From CATQHL01 sp965204655 (GTDB lineage Bacteria > Actinomycetota > Acidimicrobiia > Acidimicrobiales > CATQHL01): a stretch of DNA of 64,000 nucleotides. Positions within the stretch are counted from its first letter, which is position 1, and every line of letters starts with the position of its first letter. The DNA lies in assembly GCA_965204655.1 (NCBI GenBank), contig OZ241998.1, positions 992,001-1,056,000 of the forward strand, read 5' to 3'. The notes under the pieces were generated by a model, which was not told the DNA's origin, searched no databases, and saw only the letters and a list, made by a program, of their open reading frames with translations. The translations under genes were made by a program, and so were the position numbers. Positions 35,401 to 42,850 of the stretch are shown piece by piece.

Positions 35401-36116
35401 AGCTCCCAGAGCATCCGCAAGTAGATGAGGTATGGGGGGTGCGGCTCGTAGCGCTTCTCAAAGCGGGCAGCGAGGTCGTACGACTCGGCGGCTTCCCATA
35501 GTTCCTCAAACCACTCCTGCACCTGCGTGACGGTGTGCGGTGTGTAGTTGCCGATGTTCAGTTCCAGGTTGGTGGTGAGACCGGCGCGTGTGAAGTTTGA
35601 CGACCCCGCCAGCAGTCCGTGCGTTTGCGTCCCGATGATGAACGCCTTGCCGTGCAGAAAGCGGTCGTTCAGACGGCGCACCTCCACCTTGCCGGAGCGC
35701 AGCCAACCCACTAGCCGCTTGGCTGATGCGTTGGTTTCCTCTGAGAAGCCGAGCAGTTGCCAGTCATCCAAGATGGCGTGCTCATGCTTGTTAAGGGCTT
35801 CGTTCAAACGTTTGCGGGCTGCGCGGGTAGCCACAGACGACTCGACGCCGAGACGGCGTTTCTTGTTCTCAGGGGGTGTAGGTTCAGCGCCCAACAACAT
35901 GCGGACGCCGTTGAGTTGGTCGAGGGCGTCGGCGAGCAGGGTGTAACCCTCAAGGTTGAAATAGGCGGTGGCGATGTCTAGGTGCGCGCCCCCCACATAT
36001 GCGCTGGCGGCGTTGCGGACAAACTCCGAGACGACCTCAGCGACCGTCTGCCCAGCGCGGTTAGTGGCAAGTTCAGGCTTGCCGACGGGGGCGGTCATTG
36101 CGAGGCTTTCGCCCAT
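32430..36116 (-). CDS. PLD-nuclease/SNF2-helicase fusion
   Basis: About 1228 residues. The N-terminus is a phospholipase-D-like nuclease half-site (RFLHGKAFIIG then GLLAGSSNFTRAGL). An SNF2-type superfamily-2 helicase follows: DEVGLGKTYLA (motif I), VVVDEAHNLRN (II), LVTATPVNN (III), KVLIFSYYADTVEW (IV) and TTDVLSEGVNLQQA with RLVQRHGRIDRIGS (V, VI). Near residues 950-1080 lies a Gly/Ala/Ser-rich insert with pentapeptide repeats. The frame is open to 36260 inside the methylase gene; I start at 36116, just after the methylase TGA, with 36146 or 36098 as alternatives. Together with the methylase it resembles parts of DISARM, but DrmA and DrmB are absent. Confidence 0.85.
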   Translation of the reverse strand: MGESLAMTAPVGKPELATNRAGQTVAEVVSEFVRNAASAYVGGAHLDIATAYFNLEGYTLLADALDQLNGVRMLLGAEPTPPENKKRRLGVESSVATRAARKRLNEALNKHEHAILDDWQLLGFSEETNASAKRLVGWLRSGKVEVRRLNDRFLHGKAFIIGTQTHGLLAGSSNFTRAGLTTNLELNIGNYTPHTVTQVQEWFEELWEAAESYDLAARFEKRYEPHPPYLIYLRMLWELYGDELKKEAEEDFDGVPRIHLTSFQTDGVWRAKRFLAQHNGVLIADEVGLGKTYLAGELIREAALERRQRVLVVAPATLRDGPWKAFRSYSNLPFELASFDDLAADERLNPRRARTKLEVRDVNEYAMVVVDEAHNLRNPSTQRAEALRRLLAKAPPKQLVLVTATPVNNSLWDLYHLLGYFLRNDAVFAASGIRSLRDHFMRAMQLSVDELSPEHLFDVLDATAVRRTRSFVKRYYPGASIKVDGEEQTITFPTPRVRKVSYDLDDVLPGFFGRLAAALDPENPDDPGALTLARYMPSRYRLDAEVESYELQLAGLMRSWLLKRFESSPYAFACTCRRMAKSYDAFLSLLEQHDRVATGEALADWLTTDSDDEEAVDQYMDAKVSLSEPADLYDAATLAADAARDRDMLLAFADEASSVERTDDPNLAALIEELADIAAEAEREGIGDSDVRNKRKVLIFSYYADTVEWIYDHLLAASGSDPRLSCYEGRIAWLSGSSGGSNGDGALGGKKSILYGFAPRTTGAPSGCDDRYDIVVTTDVLSEGVNLQQARHIINYDLPWNPMRLVQRHGRIDRIGSLHSEVFIRCVFPDALLDKLLGLEERLQLKIAQAAASIGVGEVLPGQASVNINYSETREEIERLRNEEADIFERGGIGRGVLSGEEYRQELRKALEDSQLAERIEELQWGSGSGMGSGEAAAGAGGGTRGGGGFARASAGGADGGGLGGTTRACGYVFCVRVGDREQPLFRYVEYPGAPFSGALSREASFSGASSPGVTFSGAPSPGALSPGVFFSGAPSPGVLSPEASALGEGMDFGYGSGAVSKDPPAGFAAPPSVVDETLICLDHAHPPEGIATPRVLSEQAAAGVFAAWEVARADVVEKWNFLADKANLEPKLPRELERAAEILRSHAPPKLTRDELDSALDTICAPYPERTIRTFRVARQSSDDPGEQAEAILNVIEELGLQPYAAPEPLPEITEDDVYLVCWLALS
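32991..33141. repeat. 15-bp tandem repeat in helicase gene
   Basis: About ten imperfect units such as CCTGGGGAAGGTGCC and CCCGAGAAAGACGCC, each 15 bases, encode pentapeptides of the type SPGAL, SPGVF, FSGAP. Because the unit is a multiple of three, copy-number change alters only the linker length and not the frame, unlike the repeats in the partner methylase gene. Confidence 0.85.
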
Positions 36117-36120
36117 CGCC

Positions 36121-39100
36121 TCATTTGGCGTCTCCTGCAGTGTCATCGGGGTGGGACTGCTCGTATTGCTGCTTGATCGGCGCCCAGCGACGGAAGTGCT
36201 CAAGCACGGCGGCGTGACGCTCTGAGTAGTCGGTCTTGGCGTGGAAAGTTTCGTAGACAACAGCGAGATCGGCTTCGTCTAGGTCGTAGAGGTGGGCGAC
36301 ACAGGCATCGAGTTCGTGGATGAGGTCTTGCTTAATATCAGAGTCGTTGGCCGTGCCGACTTCCACGCCAACGTCGGCCGCCCAGTCGGCGAAGCGTTCG
36401 TCGACGGCGGCGAGGCGTCCGGAAATCTTGACGACACGACGGGCTACAGGATTGTTGTCAACGTCTGGTCTTGGGATTGGGAAATTGTTGAGAAGATGAA
36501 AGTTAAGGTTAAGTACAACAATTCGGCGAGCATACCAATCCAAGATCATAGATGAAAGGATTCCAAGCAAGAAAGCCTCGTCCTTTGCGTTTCCCTTTAT
36601 CCGAAGTAAGTAGGGAGCATGATTTACAATAACCACTTCGGGAGGAACAAGCGCCGTGACTACAGTACGAGAATCTGTACTATTTGTTATATTTCTAAAA
36701 GCTATTCTAGGTTGGTAACATGGCAAGGTAGAAGGATCACTAATATAGTTTAGGTCGAATTCAGAAAAAGCTGAACGCGACTTACGGTGTTGACTCTTTC
36801 GTTTTATCTGAAGGTCGCGAGTTATGACATCAGGATCTGCAGAGGCATAATACTTTCTTCTATCAGGCTCCCAGATATCAAGCGATTCGCCTTTAAAAAC
36901 CGGCCAATTTATTCCCATTATTGCTGATACTCCTTCATCTAGAATTAGTTTTTCTTTGTCAAAGGTTGCATCAAGTTCTCTGACCGGGCGGAAGCACCGG
37001 AATCGAGGATGAATCTGTGCTTGTCCGCTGTGGCATGGAATTCCGCGACCGGGAGGAAGCGCCAGCGTCGAGGATGAATCTGTGCTTGTCGGTCGTGGCG
37101 TTGAAGTCCCCTTGAACTGGACAGAACTTCCATGATCTGGTAGACTCGCACACGTTCGCTCGTTCGCTCGTTCGCTCGTTCGCTCGTTCGCTCGTTCGCT
37201 CGTTCGCTCGTTCGCTCGTTCGCTCGTTCGCTCGTTCGCTCGTTCGCTCGTTCGCTCGTTCGCTCGTTCGCTCGTTCGCTCGTTCAGCCTTGGTTGTAGG
37301 CGAAGCTTTCTAAACAGATTGAGAGCTCCAGGATGATCAGGTAATTGAGGGAAACTGCAGTCGTCTGACCAAGAAAGAAACTCCATCAACGGAACATTAT
37401 CCAAAGTCGATCTCTTGTAAGAAAAAGCTTCTCGGCTAGTAAATGGGCCACCAAAACAAATTTGAGCGTTACTGTCTCTATAGTCCTTCTTTTGGAATAC
37501 TGTAAGGGAAACTGCGAATTGTCTGTGAATATCCTCGGACACCCAACCCCCGGTGTTAAGTAAAGTGATAACATTAGTAAAGGAGCCCCCATTAAGCACA
37601 GCCTCTCGCCAAGCCTCTGACCCTTTCGTCTGCAAGACTGCTCTAGGTAATACCATACCCGTGATGGCACCTTCACCCATCAACTGCCAATTGCGCCAGC
37701 AAAAGGCTTTGTAGAGATCAGTACGTCCAGATCCTAAATTCAAAAAAGTTCCCCGAAGTAAATCCCTCAAGTGCGCAGAATCAACACAAGCCTGTTGAAA
37801 TAATACTTCAAGATCGGAGCGTTCATTTCTTAGTTTCCTAATCTCAGCATTCATTTTTTGGATTGGTAGTCCACGAATACCGGGTAAATGTAAACCCCAC
37901 CAAACTTGTTCTGCAACCACCACCTGCTCCCACGGCGGATTCCCTAACAAGCAATCAAATCCCGGCCTATCCCGCAGAAACACCTCGGGGAACACCACTG
38001 GAAAGTGCAGGGGGTTGAACTTACCGATCGCTTCTTCAACCTCGGATGCGGATCGCATCCCTACGAAAATAGCCTCGTCGAACTTCTCCGGCAGCGTGCC
38101 AACCCCTGCGCGATGAGCCGTGATCAAGTCACAGACCGCTCTAGCCCCGCTCACGGCCTGTAATGCTTGGCTGTGAGCGATCCTGGCCTCTTCTATCTCC
38201 TTCTTATTAGCGTCGGAGGTGCGCGCCAGCCGCCGCAGGGCGTGATCGGCCCTATGTAACAGATCTTCTACCTGCCCACGGAAGAGGCTCGGAGCATCTG
38301 CCCCCCCCCCGGCAGAATCTGGGTCGAGCGCAGAAACTACCTCATCAAGTCCGCCCACCCCCGTGAGACTGTCACCACAGACCAGGTTGTGGTCTAGGAA
38401 CGACAGCGGCAGCCCCGGCACGAACGTGTGCACCCACACCGCCAGCCGGGCTAACTCCACGGCTATCGGGTTGAGGTCTACTCCGTAAATGCAGTGGCGT
38501 GCCACCTGTCGGCGCAACAGGGAACTCGACTCGATTTCCACCCCAGCCCCCAGGTCGCCTAGCGCCTTATAGGCATTTTCGCGCAGCCTCTCCAACTCCT
38601 TGGTGATCGCTGCAAGCGGATGCAGCGTCAGCCACGCCGAGAGTTTCGCCTCAATCCTGTCGAGCGCCGCCACTAGGAAGTGGCCAGAGCCCATCGCTAT
38701 GTCGGCGCAGCGGAAGTCAAAAAACGCCTCAGCCAGCGCAGCCTCGTCGTTCGCCGCACGCAGTTCGTCCAGCCTCCTCAGATGCTCGTCTAGGGCGGGC
38801 TCTAGGGCGTGATCTAACAAGTGCTCCACTGCGAACGGCTTAGTGAAGTAACTGCCGGTCTCCTTGCGCACCCCAGAGCGATTGTGCAGGTACGGCTTCC
38901 CCGCCTTCACCGCAACCTCGTCTCCCTCCTTGGCGGGCACGTAAGTGTCTTTGCGGTCGAGCGTCAAGTCCTCCGCTGCCAGCGACAACGACGATTCCAG
39001 CAATCCCTCGTAGATCGTCCCGAACTCCCTCGCCGAGAGTTCCCTGAAGTCAATCGGGCCTAAGCCTTCTCTGCCCTCCTCGGTCAGCAGGGCGTCTAGC

Positions 39101-40713
39101 GCCGGAGCGAACTCGGCGTCGGTCAGGCGCATCTTGGCAATGGCCGCCCCAGCCGGGCTCACCAAGCGGTCGGAGGCGAACAGTCCCCCGTTGTAGACGG
39201 GCACCCCCCAGTCCTCCTTGCCATTGTTCACCGCGTCCCAGAGGTCTACGACGTTGTCCCACAGAGCGGTGGAGTTGTTGTCTAAGTGCAGCCGCCCCTC
39301 TCGGCGGGCGTCGCTCAGTCGTCTTGCCATCTGGGAAAGCGAACGCTCGGCGAACGTGCTGTTGGTGCGGTACGGCAGGAGGTCTTTATCTTCGGCGTAG
39401 GCCACAAACAGCAGGCGGAAGAGAATCACCATCACCTGCTCGTATGCGTCGGCTAGGGCTTCCTGGCTGGGGTTGGGCGGCATCCGGTCGGCCACCGCCT
39501 GCGCCAGGGCCGGAACCACCTCCCGGTAGACGCGTTCACGCAGACGCTTCGCCAACCGGGCTGCGTAGTCGTGCGAGCGCTCCAGGATGTCCTCAAACGT
39601 CCCCTCGGGGGAGAGGGCGTCGGCCGAGAACAGCAGGGGCAGATACCCGGCCTGCTTCTTAGGCAGCAGCGAGAGGTTGGCCTCCACGAACGACTCGGCT
39701 CTCCCCTTGCGCCCCACGCCCGTATCCCGGCGGGCTGCATAGAGGCGGATTTCCGACGCCCTCGTGAGGATCACCCAATCAACTTCCTCCCGGTCGGCCA
39801 CCGCCAGCGCCCGAGACACCGGCGAGGCGGCGTTGAAGCGTCCGGACGGAGCCTCGAACTGTTCGTCGTCTCGGCAGAACACCGCAACTGCCCGCCGCTC
39901 GGCTGTGGCTAGGCGATCTTCGCTGGGGGTTGGAGATGCTTCCGCGCCAGCGGGCGGGGTCGCCTCCCCGCCGCCAGCAGCGTCTCCCCCTGCACGCCCC
40001 TCACCGGCGGGAAGCCCCTGTTCATGCCCCTGGTAGGGGGCTGTAAGCATCCAGGAGTTGACGTCCAGCATTTCCACCCCAAAACCGAGGGCTTCCACCA
40101 GTTGCCTGCCGCGGAGCGAGCACAACGGCGCCGCCCGTTCTACGGCGCCGCGCCAGCCTTTGCGACGAGGAACGCCGTAACGCAACTCCTGAGTAGACAG
40201 CAGCCCGACGTTTCGCAGACCGGGAAACGGCGAGTCCGCCTCGGGCAGCGCCGCTGCCAGGAAGCGGACAGCGGAGTGGCGGTTGGGCTCGGACAGGGCG
40301 CAGTCGGCTATCCTCTCCACCCGCTCGACGTCGAGGGAATGGTGAACAGCCGGCTGAGCGCCTACGGGGCCGCAGACCGAAACCCGCTCCCCACCGCCAC
40401 GCTCCTCCTCGCCGCTCTCGTAGCTTCGCTCCCTGTCGCTTGCGTAATTCTGATCACCGCCGCGCTCGTAGTAAAAAACGATCATCAGCACCGGAGAGGC
40501 TCGTCCGGCTTTGCGTTTACTCCAGGAGCTGCGGAGATCGGCGGCGGTGGGGCGACGACTCGAACGGGCAGTCACCACCTCTAGGCCGTGGGGAATGTGG
40601 CCTCCGTCCGCTGCGAGCTGGAAAAACATATCCAGAGGCTTCATGCGCTTGGGAAAGCCCTCAGGAGGCGTCCAGCGAATGGGGTCGCGGTCGGGCAGGA
40701 AGTCGTGTGTCAT
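36121..40713 (-). CDS. Eco57I-type N6-adenine methylase, phase-variable
   Basis: 1530 residues. The helical middle (DAYEQVMVILFRLLFVAYAEDKD, SAREFGTIYEGLLE, KETGSYFTKPFAVEHLL) leads to AdoMet motif I (DIAMGSGHFL, near 670) and catalytic motif IV (LLGNPPWEQ, near 922), as in Eco57I, PglX and type ISP enzymes. The C-terminal target-recognition part (about 930-1410) is encoded by clearly AT-richer DNA than the rest. In it lie a 16-fold 8-bp repeat coding for RTSERANE and a triplicated 65-bp unit. No Shine-Dalgarno is visible before the ATG; TAATAT lies 9 bases upstream, so the mRNA may be leaderless. The frame is intact here, i.e. the ON state. Confidence 0.87.
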   Translation of the reverse strand: MTHDFLPDRDPIRWTPPEGFPKRMKPLDMFFQLAADGGHIPHGLEVVTARSSRRPTAADLRSSWSKRKAGRASPVLMIVFYYERGGDQNYASDRERSYESGEEERGGGERVSVCGPVGAQPAVHHSLDVERVERIADCALSEPNRHSAVRFLAAALPEADSPFPGLRNVGLLSTQELRYGVPRRKGWRGAVERAAPLCSLRGRQLVEALGFGVEMLDVNSWMLTAPYQGHEQGLPAGEGRAGGDAAGGGEATPPAGAEASPTPSEDRLATAERRAVAVFCRDDEQFEAPSGRFNAASPVSRALAVADREEVDWVILTRASEIRLYAARRDTGVGRKGRAESFVEANLSLLPKKQAGYLPLLFSADALSPEGTFEDILERSHDYAARLAKRLRERVYREVVPALAQAVADRMPPNPSQEALADAYEQVMVILFRLLFVAYAEDKDLLPYRTNSTFAERSLSQMARRLSDARREGRLHLDNNSTALWDNVVDLWDAVNNGKEDWGVPVYNGGLFASDRLVSPAGAAIAKMRLTDAEFAPALDALLTEEGREGLGPIDFRELSAREFGTIYEGLLESSLSLAAEDLTLDRKDTYVPAKEGDEVAVKAGKPYLHNRSGVRKETGSYFTKPFAVEHLLDHALEPALDEHLRRLDELRAANDEAALAEAFFDFRCADIAMGSGHFLVAALDRIEAKLSAWLTLHPLAAITKELERLRENAYKALGDLGAGVEIESSSLLRRQVARHCIYGVDLNPIAVELARLAVWVHTFVPGLPLSFLDHNLVCGDSLTGVGGLDEVVSALDPDSAGGGADAPSLFRGQVEDLLHRADHALRRLARTSDANKKEIEEARIAHSQALQAVSGARAVCDLITAHRAGVGTLPEKFDEAIFVGMRSASEVEEAIGKFNPLHFPVVFPEVFLRDRPGFDCLLGNPPWEQVVVAEQVWWGLHLPGIRGLPIQKMNAEIRKLRNERSDLEVLFQQACVDSAHLRDLLRGTFLNLGSGRTDLYKAFCWRNWQLMGEGAITGMVLPRAVLQTKGSEAWREAVLNGGSFTNVITLLNTGGWVSEDIHRQFAVSLTVFQKKDYRDSNAQICFGGPFTSREAFSYKRSTLDNVPLMEFLSWSDDCSFPQLPDHPGALNLFRKLRLQPRLNERTSERANERTSERANERTSERANERTSERANERTSERANERTCASLPDHGSSVQFKGTSTPRPTSTDSSSTLALPPGRGIPCHSGQAQIHPRFRCFRPVRELDATFDKEKLILDEGVSAIMGINWPVFKGESLDIWEPDRRKYYASADPDVITRDLQIKRKSQHRKSRSAFSEFDLNYISDPSTLPCYQPRIAFRNITNSTDSRTVVTALVPPEVVIVNHAPYLLRIKGNAKDEAFLLGILSSMILDWYARRIVVLNLNFHLLNNFPIPRPDVDNNPVARRVVKISGRLAAVDERFADWAADVGVEVGTANDSDIKQDLIHELDACVAHLYDLDEADLAVVYETFHAKTDYSERHAAVLEHFRRWAPIKQQYEQSHPDDTAGDAK
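36924..37118. repeat. Three tandem copies of a 65-bp unit in methylase gene
   Basis: Units begin at 36924, 36989 and 37054. The two right-hand copies share the core CGAGGATGAATCTGTGCTTG and GGAAGC words; the left copy is more diverged but encodes the same peptide pattern (ELDATFDKEKLILDEG against DATADKHRFILDSG-like in other frames). Since 65 is not a multiple of three, each copy is read in a different frame. Confidence 0.8.
37153..37285. repeat. Octanucleotide microsatellite CGTTCGCT x16
   Basis: Sixteen perfect tandem copies of CGTTCGCT (37153-37280) plus a partial CGTTC. On the coding strand the unit AGCGAACG reads as Ser-Glu-Arg-Ala-Asn-Glu-Arg-Thr over three units, and all three frames are stop-free inside the tract. 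Gain or loss of one unit shifts the downstream frame. Confidence 0.97.
38301..38310. repeat. Homopolymer C10/G10 in methylase gene
   Basis: Ten C on the plus strand (G on the coding strand) encode the Gly-Gly-Gly of DSAGGGADAPS, between motif I and motif IV. Slippage of one base would truncate the protein before the catalytic NPPW. Confidence 0.9.
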
Positions 40714-41038
40714 ACGCTAGTAATATTAGGAGGGGGGAGCGACAAGGAGCGCGAAAAGCGAACAGGAGCGCAGAGAGCGCTTAACCGCAAAGCAGCTAGA
40801 CGACTTGAATGTGTGGCCGGACGAAGACTTGATTAACGACAGCACACAAAGCGCTAGCCGCAGGCAGCCCTCCTATGAGGGCTCCCACGGTAATGCCAAG
40901 ACCGGGGAGATACTGCCTGCGGGAGCGTTAAGTTATAGACGCCTAGCGGACAGATGTCCTTATTCAGAGGCTGTAGATGGCTGAGGCTGCTATCTGCTGC
41001 CCTGACTGGTCTGCTGGCTGCTACGCCACAGGCAAGCC
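40714..41038. other. Spacer upstream of methylase gene
   Basis: About 325 bases between the methylase start and the relic end of the lectin/lipoprotein array. I see no gene with recognisable features. The right part is the former continuation of the array, after a stop in the Fn3 relic. TAATAT at the left edge may be the -10 element for the methylase gene. Confidence 0.4.
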
Positions 41039-41280
41039 TTAGACACCCCAGATGAAGCCCGCGGCGCTGGAGGAATAAGCCTGCCCGGCGGGGCACGGAA
41101 CAGCCGACACCGCCGTGAACCTGCCCGCCCCCGCAGCGTTGCGGGCCGCCACCTGAACCTCATAAGCCACACCATTCGTCAACCCCCCAAGCGCCCTCAC
41201 CCAAGTACGGGCAACAGACACAGGCTGATCCACAATTGCGTAAGTTCGCACCCCGCCCTCCCGGCGGTGAACACGAATAA
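41039..41280 (-). pseudogene. Relic of Fn3 region of the large lectin-ended protein
   Basis: A 70-codon frame (RTYAIVDQPVSVARTWV, LTNGVAYEVQVAARNAAG, VSAVPCPAGQAY) matches the Fn3 half-domain at the start of the 1048-residue protein and the seventh Fn3 of the longer protein. It ends at a stop right after the CPAGQAY motif, and nothing of the following Fn3, phospholipase-like or lectin parts remains. It lies just after the last lipoprotein gene, exactly where the 1048-residue gene lies after the first lipoprotein gene, so it is the remnant of a deleted copy. Confidence 0.8.
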
Positions 41281-41387
41281 GAACGAACTAGAATCAATCA
41301 TCCGGACCGCTACCCTCTTCAGAGGCGCAGCCGCCGAACGGGCAGTCAAGCTCATCTCGGGGTTCGGGACAGCGAGTGTTTCTAGTT

Positions 41388-42575
41388 TCAACACTCGCTC
41401 GCTGAGCCGAACGGGCACTCAAACTCAGGTTCGCGGCGGCATTCAGATCCCGCCCCTAAAACATCCGCCACCCAAGCAGGGCAAGCTCTCGCATACCAGT
41501 CATTCCTTCGAACCTCACAGCCAGCATTCAACAAACCCCGCGCCTCCTCATCGTCCCTCAACCAAAACAGCAATTCCTCGAAGTCTTTAAGACCCTCACC
41601 AGTCAGTTCAACTCCAAACTCTTCCGGCCAAATCCGAGCGATCTCCTCCTCAGTAATCCCTTCAAGCCCGCGATACGGCGAACCGCGGCCATAACCCGAA
41701 GCAAGCTCCTCAAGGGTCGGGCGGGCACGAACAACAGGCAACTCCCCAAGATCATCAACCCAAACATACAACTCCTCAGCCAACGGGCGCAGCACCGGCA
41801 ACAAATCCGAACCAAACACCACCCCCCTCACCTCGCGGGCTGTCAGCAACACACGCCTCAACGTAAGCATATCATCCACCGGCCCGCCCTCCCAAAACAA
41901 CTCAAGCCCCCGATCCTCAATCTCCCGCTCCAAATGCCGCACCCGCAAATTACCACCAGCACCGTAAAAAGGATGCAGCGCAAATTGCTCAAAACTCACA
42001 ATTTGCACCATCATAAACGCACTCAAAAGAACCCACATAAACGCATTCAAAAGAACCCAGCACAATGCCCCCAACGATGTAGAAAGATCATTCAAATCAA
42101 CACTCCACGGATCGTCTACCAACAAAGCACGATGATGAAACGCTAAAGCAACAATCTCCTCATCAGAATAATCACTAAAATCAGGTCTATCATACACCAG
42201 AGCATCCCTAATCTCCACAAGATACTCCAACTCCTCCTCACTGATCTCATCCTCTCCCTCAACACCAAAAATAGAAGCACCATCAACCAAACTCGCAGAA
42301 GTCGACGAAACCGAAGAAACATCCCCACCACCAGCAGAAACACCCCCAGCACCATCAACAGAACCACTCCCAGCAGTAGAACCACCAGGCTCTACACCAC
42401 CAGGCTCACCATCAACCAGAGAAGGCTCAACAGGCGCTTCCCGCCCCTCAGCACCCGAATCGGGAACGCCCCCGCCCGATTCCTCCGACGCAGCGGACAC
42501 GCACCCAGCAGCCAGCAACACGACCGCCGCTGCGCATGCCCACCAAGTTCCTCTGACACGATTACTGCTCAACAT
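41388..42575 (-). CDS. Array lipoprotein, family A (copy 8)
   Basis: About 395 residues. MLSSNRVRGTWWACAA followed by LLAAGC is a lipoprotein signal; an ~80-residue Gly/Ser/Pro/Glu spacer follows. The conserved domain starts at YSDEEIVALAFHHRALL and contains NDLSTSLGALCW, HLEREIEDRGLELFWEGGP, RPLAEELYVWVDDL, ITEEEIARIWPEEF and a cysteine pair (NAGC, ACPAWVADVL). I find no known family. The start is fixed by AAGGAGGAG 5 bases upstream, shared by most genes of the array. It ends with a Cys-containing tail longer than in copies 2 and 4. Surface-anchored immunity to the neighbouring secreted proteins is a position-based guess. Confidence 0.85.
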   Translation of the reverse strand: MLSSNRVRGTWWACAAAVVLLAAGCVSAASEESGGGVPDSGAEGREAPVEPSLVDGEPGGVEPGGSTAGSGSVDGAGGVSAGGGDVSSVSSTSASLVDGASIFGVEGEDEISEEELEYLVEIRDALVYDRPDFSDYSDEEIVALAFHHRALLVDDPWSVDLNDLSTSLGALCWVLLNAFMWVLLSAFMMVQIVSFEQFALHPFYGAGGNLRVRHLEREIEDRGLELFWEGGPVDDMLTLRRVLLTAREVRGVVFGSDLLPVLRPLAEELYVWVDDLGELPVVRARPTLEELASGYGRGSPYRGLEGITEEEIARIWPEEFGVELTGEGLKDFEELLFWLRDDEEARGLLNAGCEVRRNDWYARACPAWVADVLGAGSECRREPEFECPFGSASEC

Positions 42576-42600
42576 GAACTCCTCCTTGCTCTCTGTTCGA

Positions 42601-42850
42601 TCAACTACTCTTACCAACTATAACATTCGGATCTACAGGCTCAATACGCCATCTCTGCAACACAGAGCCGCAACCCGAAGCGTTAGAAACGCTGATTATG
42701 GACACTCCATCGGCTGCAGTCTCAGCATCATCCCCGCCAGCCTCAGGCTGCCAACAAGCATCCCAGACTGAGCGGATCCCATACTCATCGGCAACAGACG
42801 TGTTCACAAGCTTGAACACACGCGAACTCAGGGAAGGGGAGAGTCCAAAT
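42601..42850 (-). pseudogene. Lectin-tail relic 5
   Basis: Codes for the last ~80 residues of the lectin domain (SSRVFKLVNTSVADEYG, RSVWDACWQPE, RWRIEPVDPNVIVGKSS) without the earlier part or any start of its own. It joins directly to the end of the family B gene upstream. The stop lies 26 bases before the next lipoprotein start, the same distance as after the full-length proteins. Confidence 0.8.

Noticed and set aside
37153..37285. Possible CRISPR array
   Set aside because: The unit is 8 bases, perfectly tandem, with no spacers and no cas genes nearby.
32430..40713. Complete DISARM or BREX system
   Set aside because: Only helicase/PLD and methylase functions are seen; no DrmA, DrmB, BrxC, PglZ or BrxL-like gene is present in the window.
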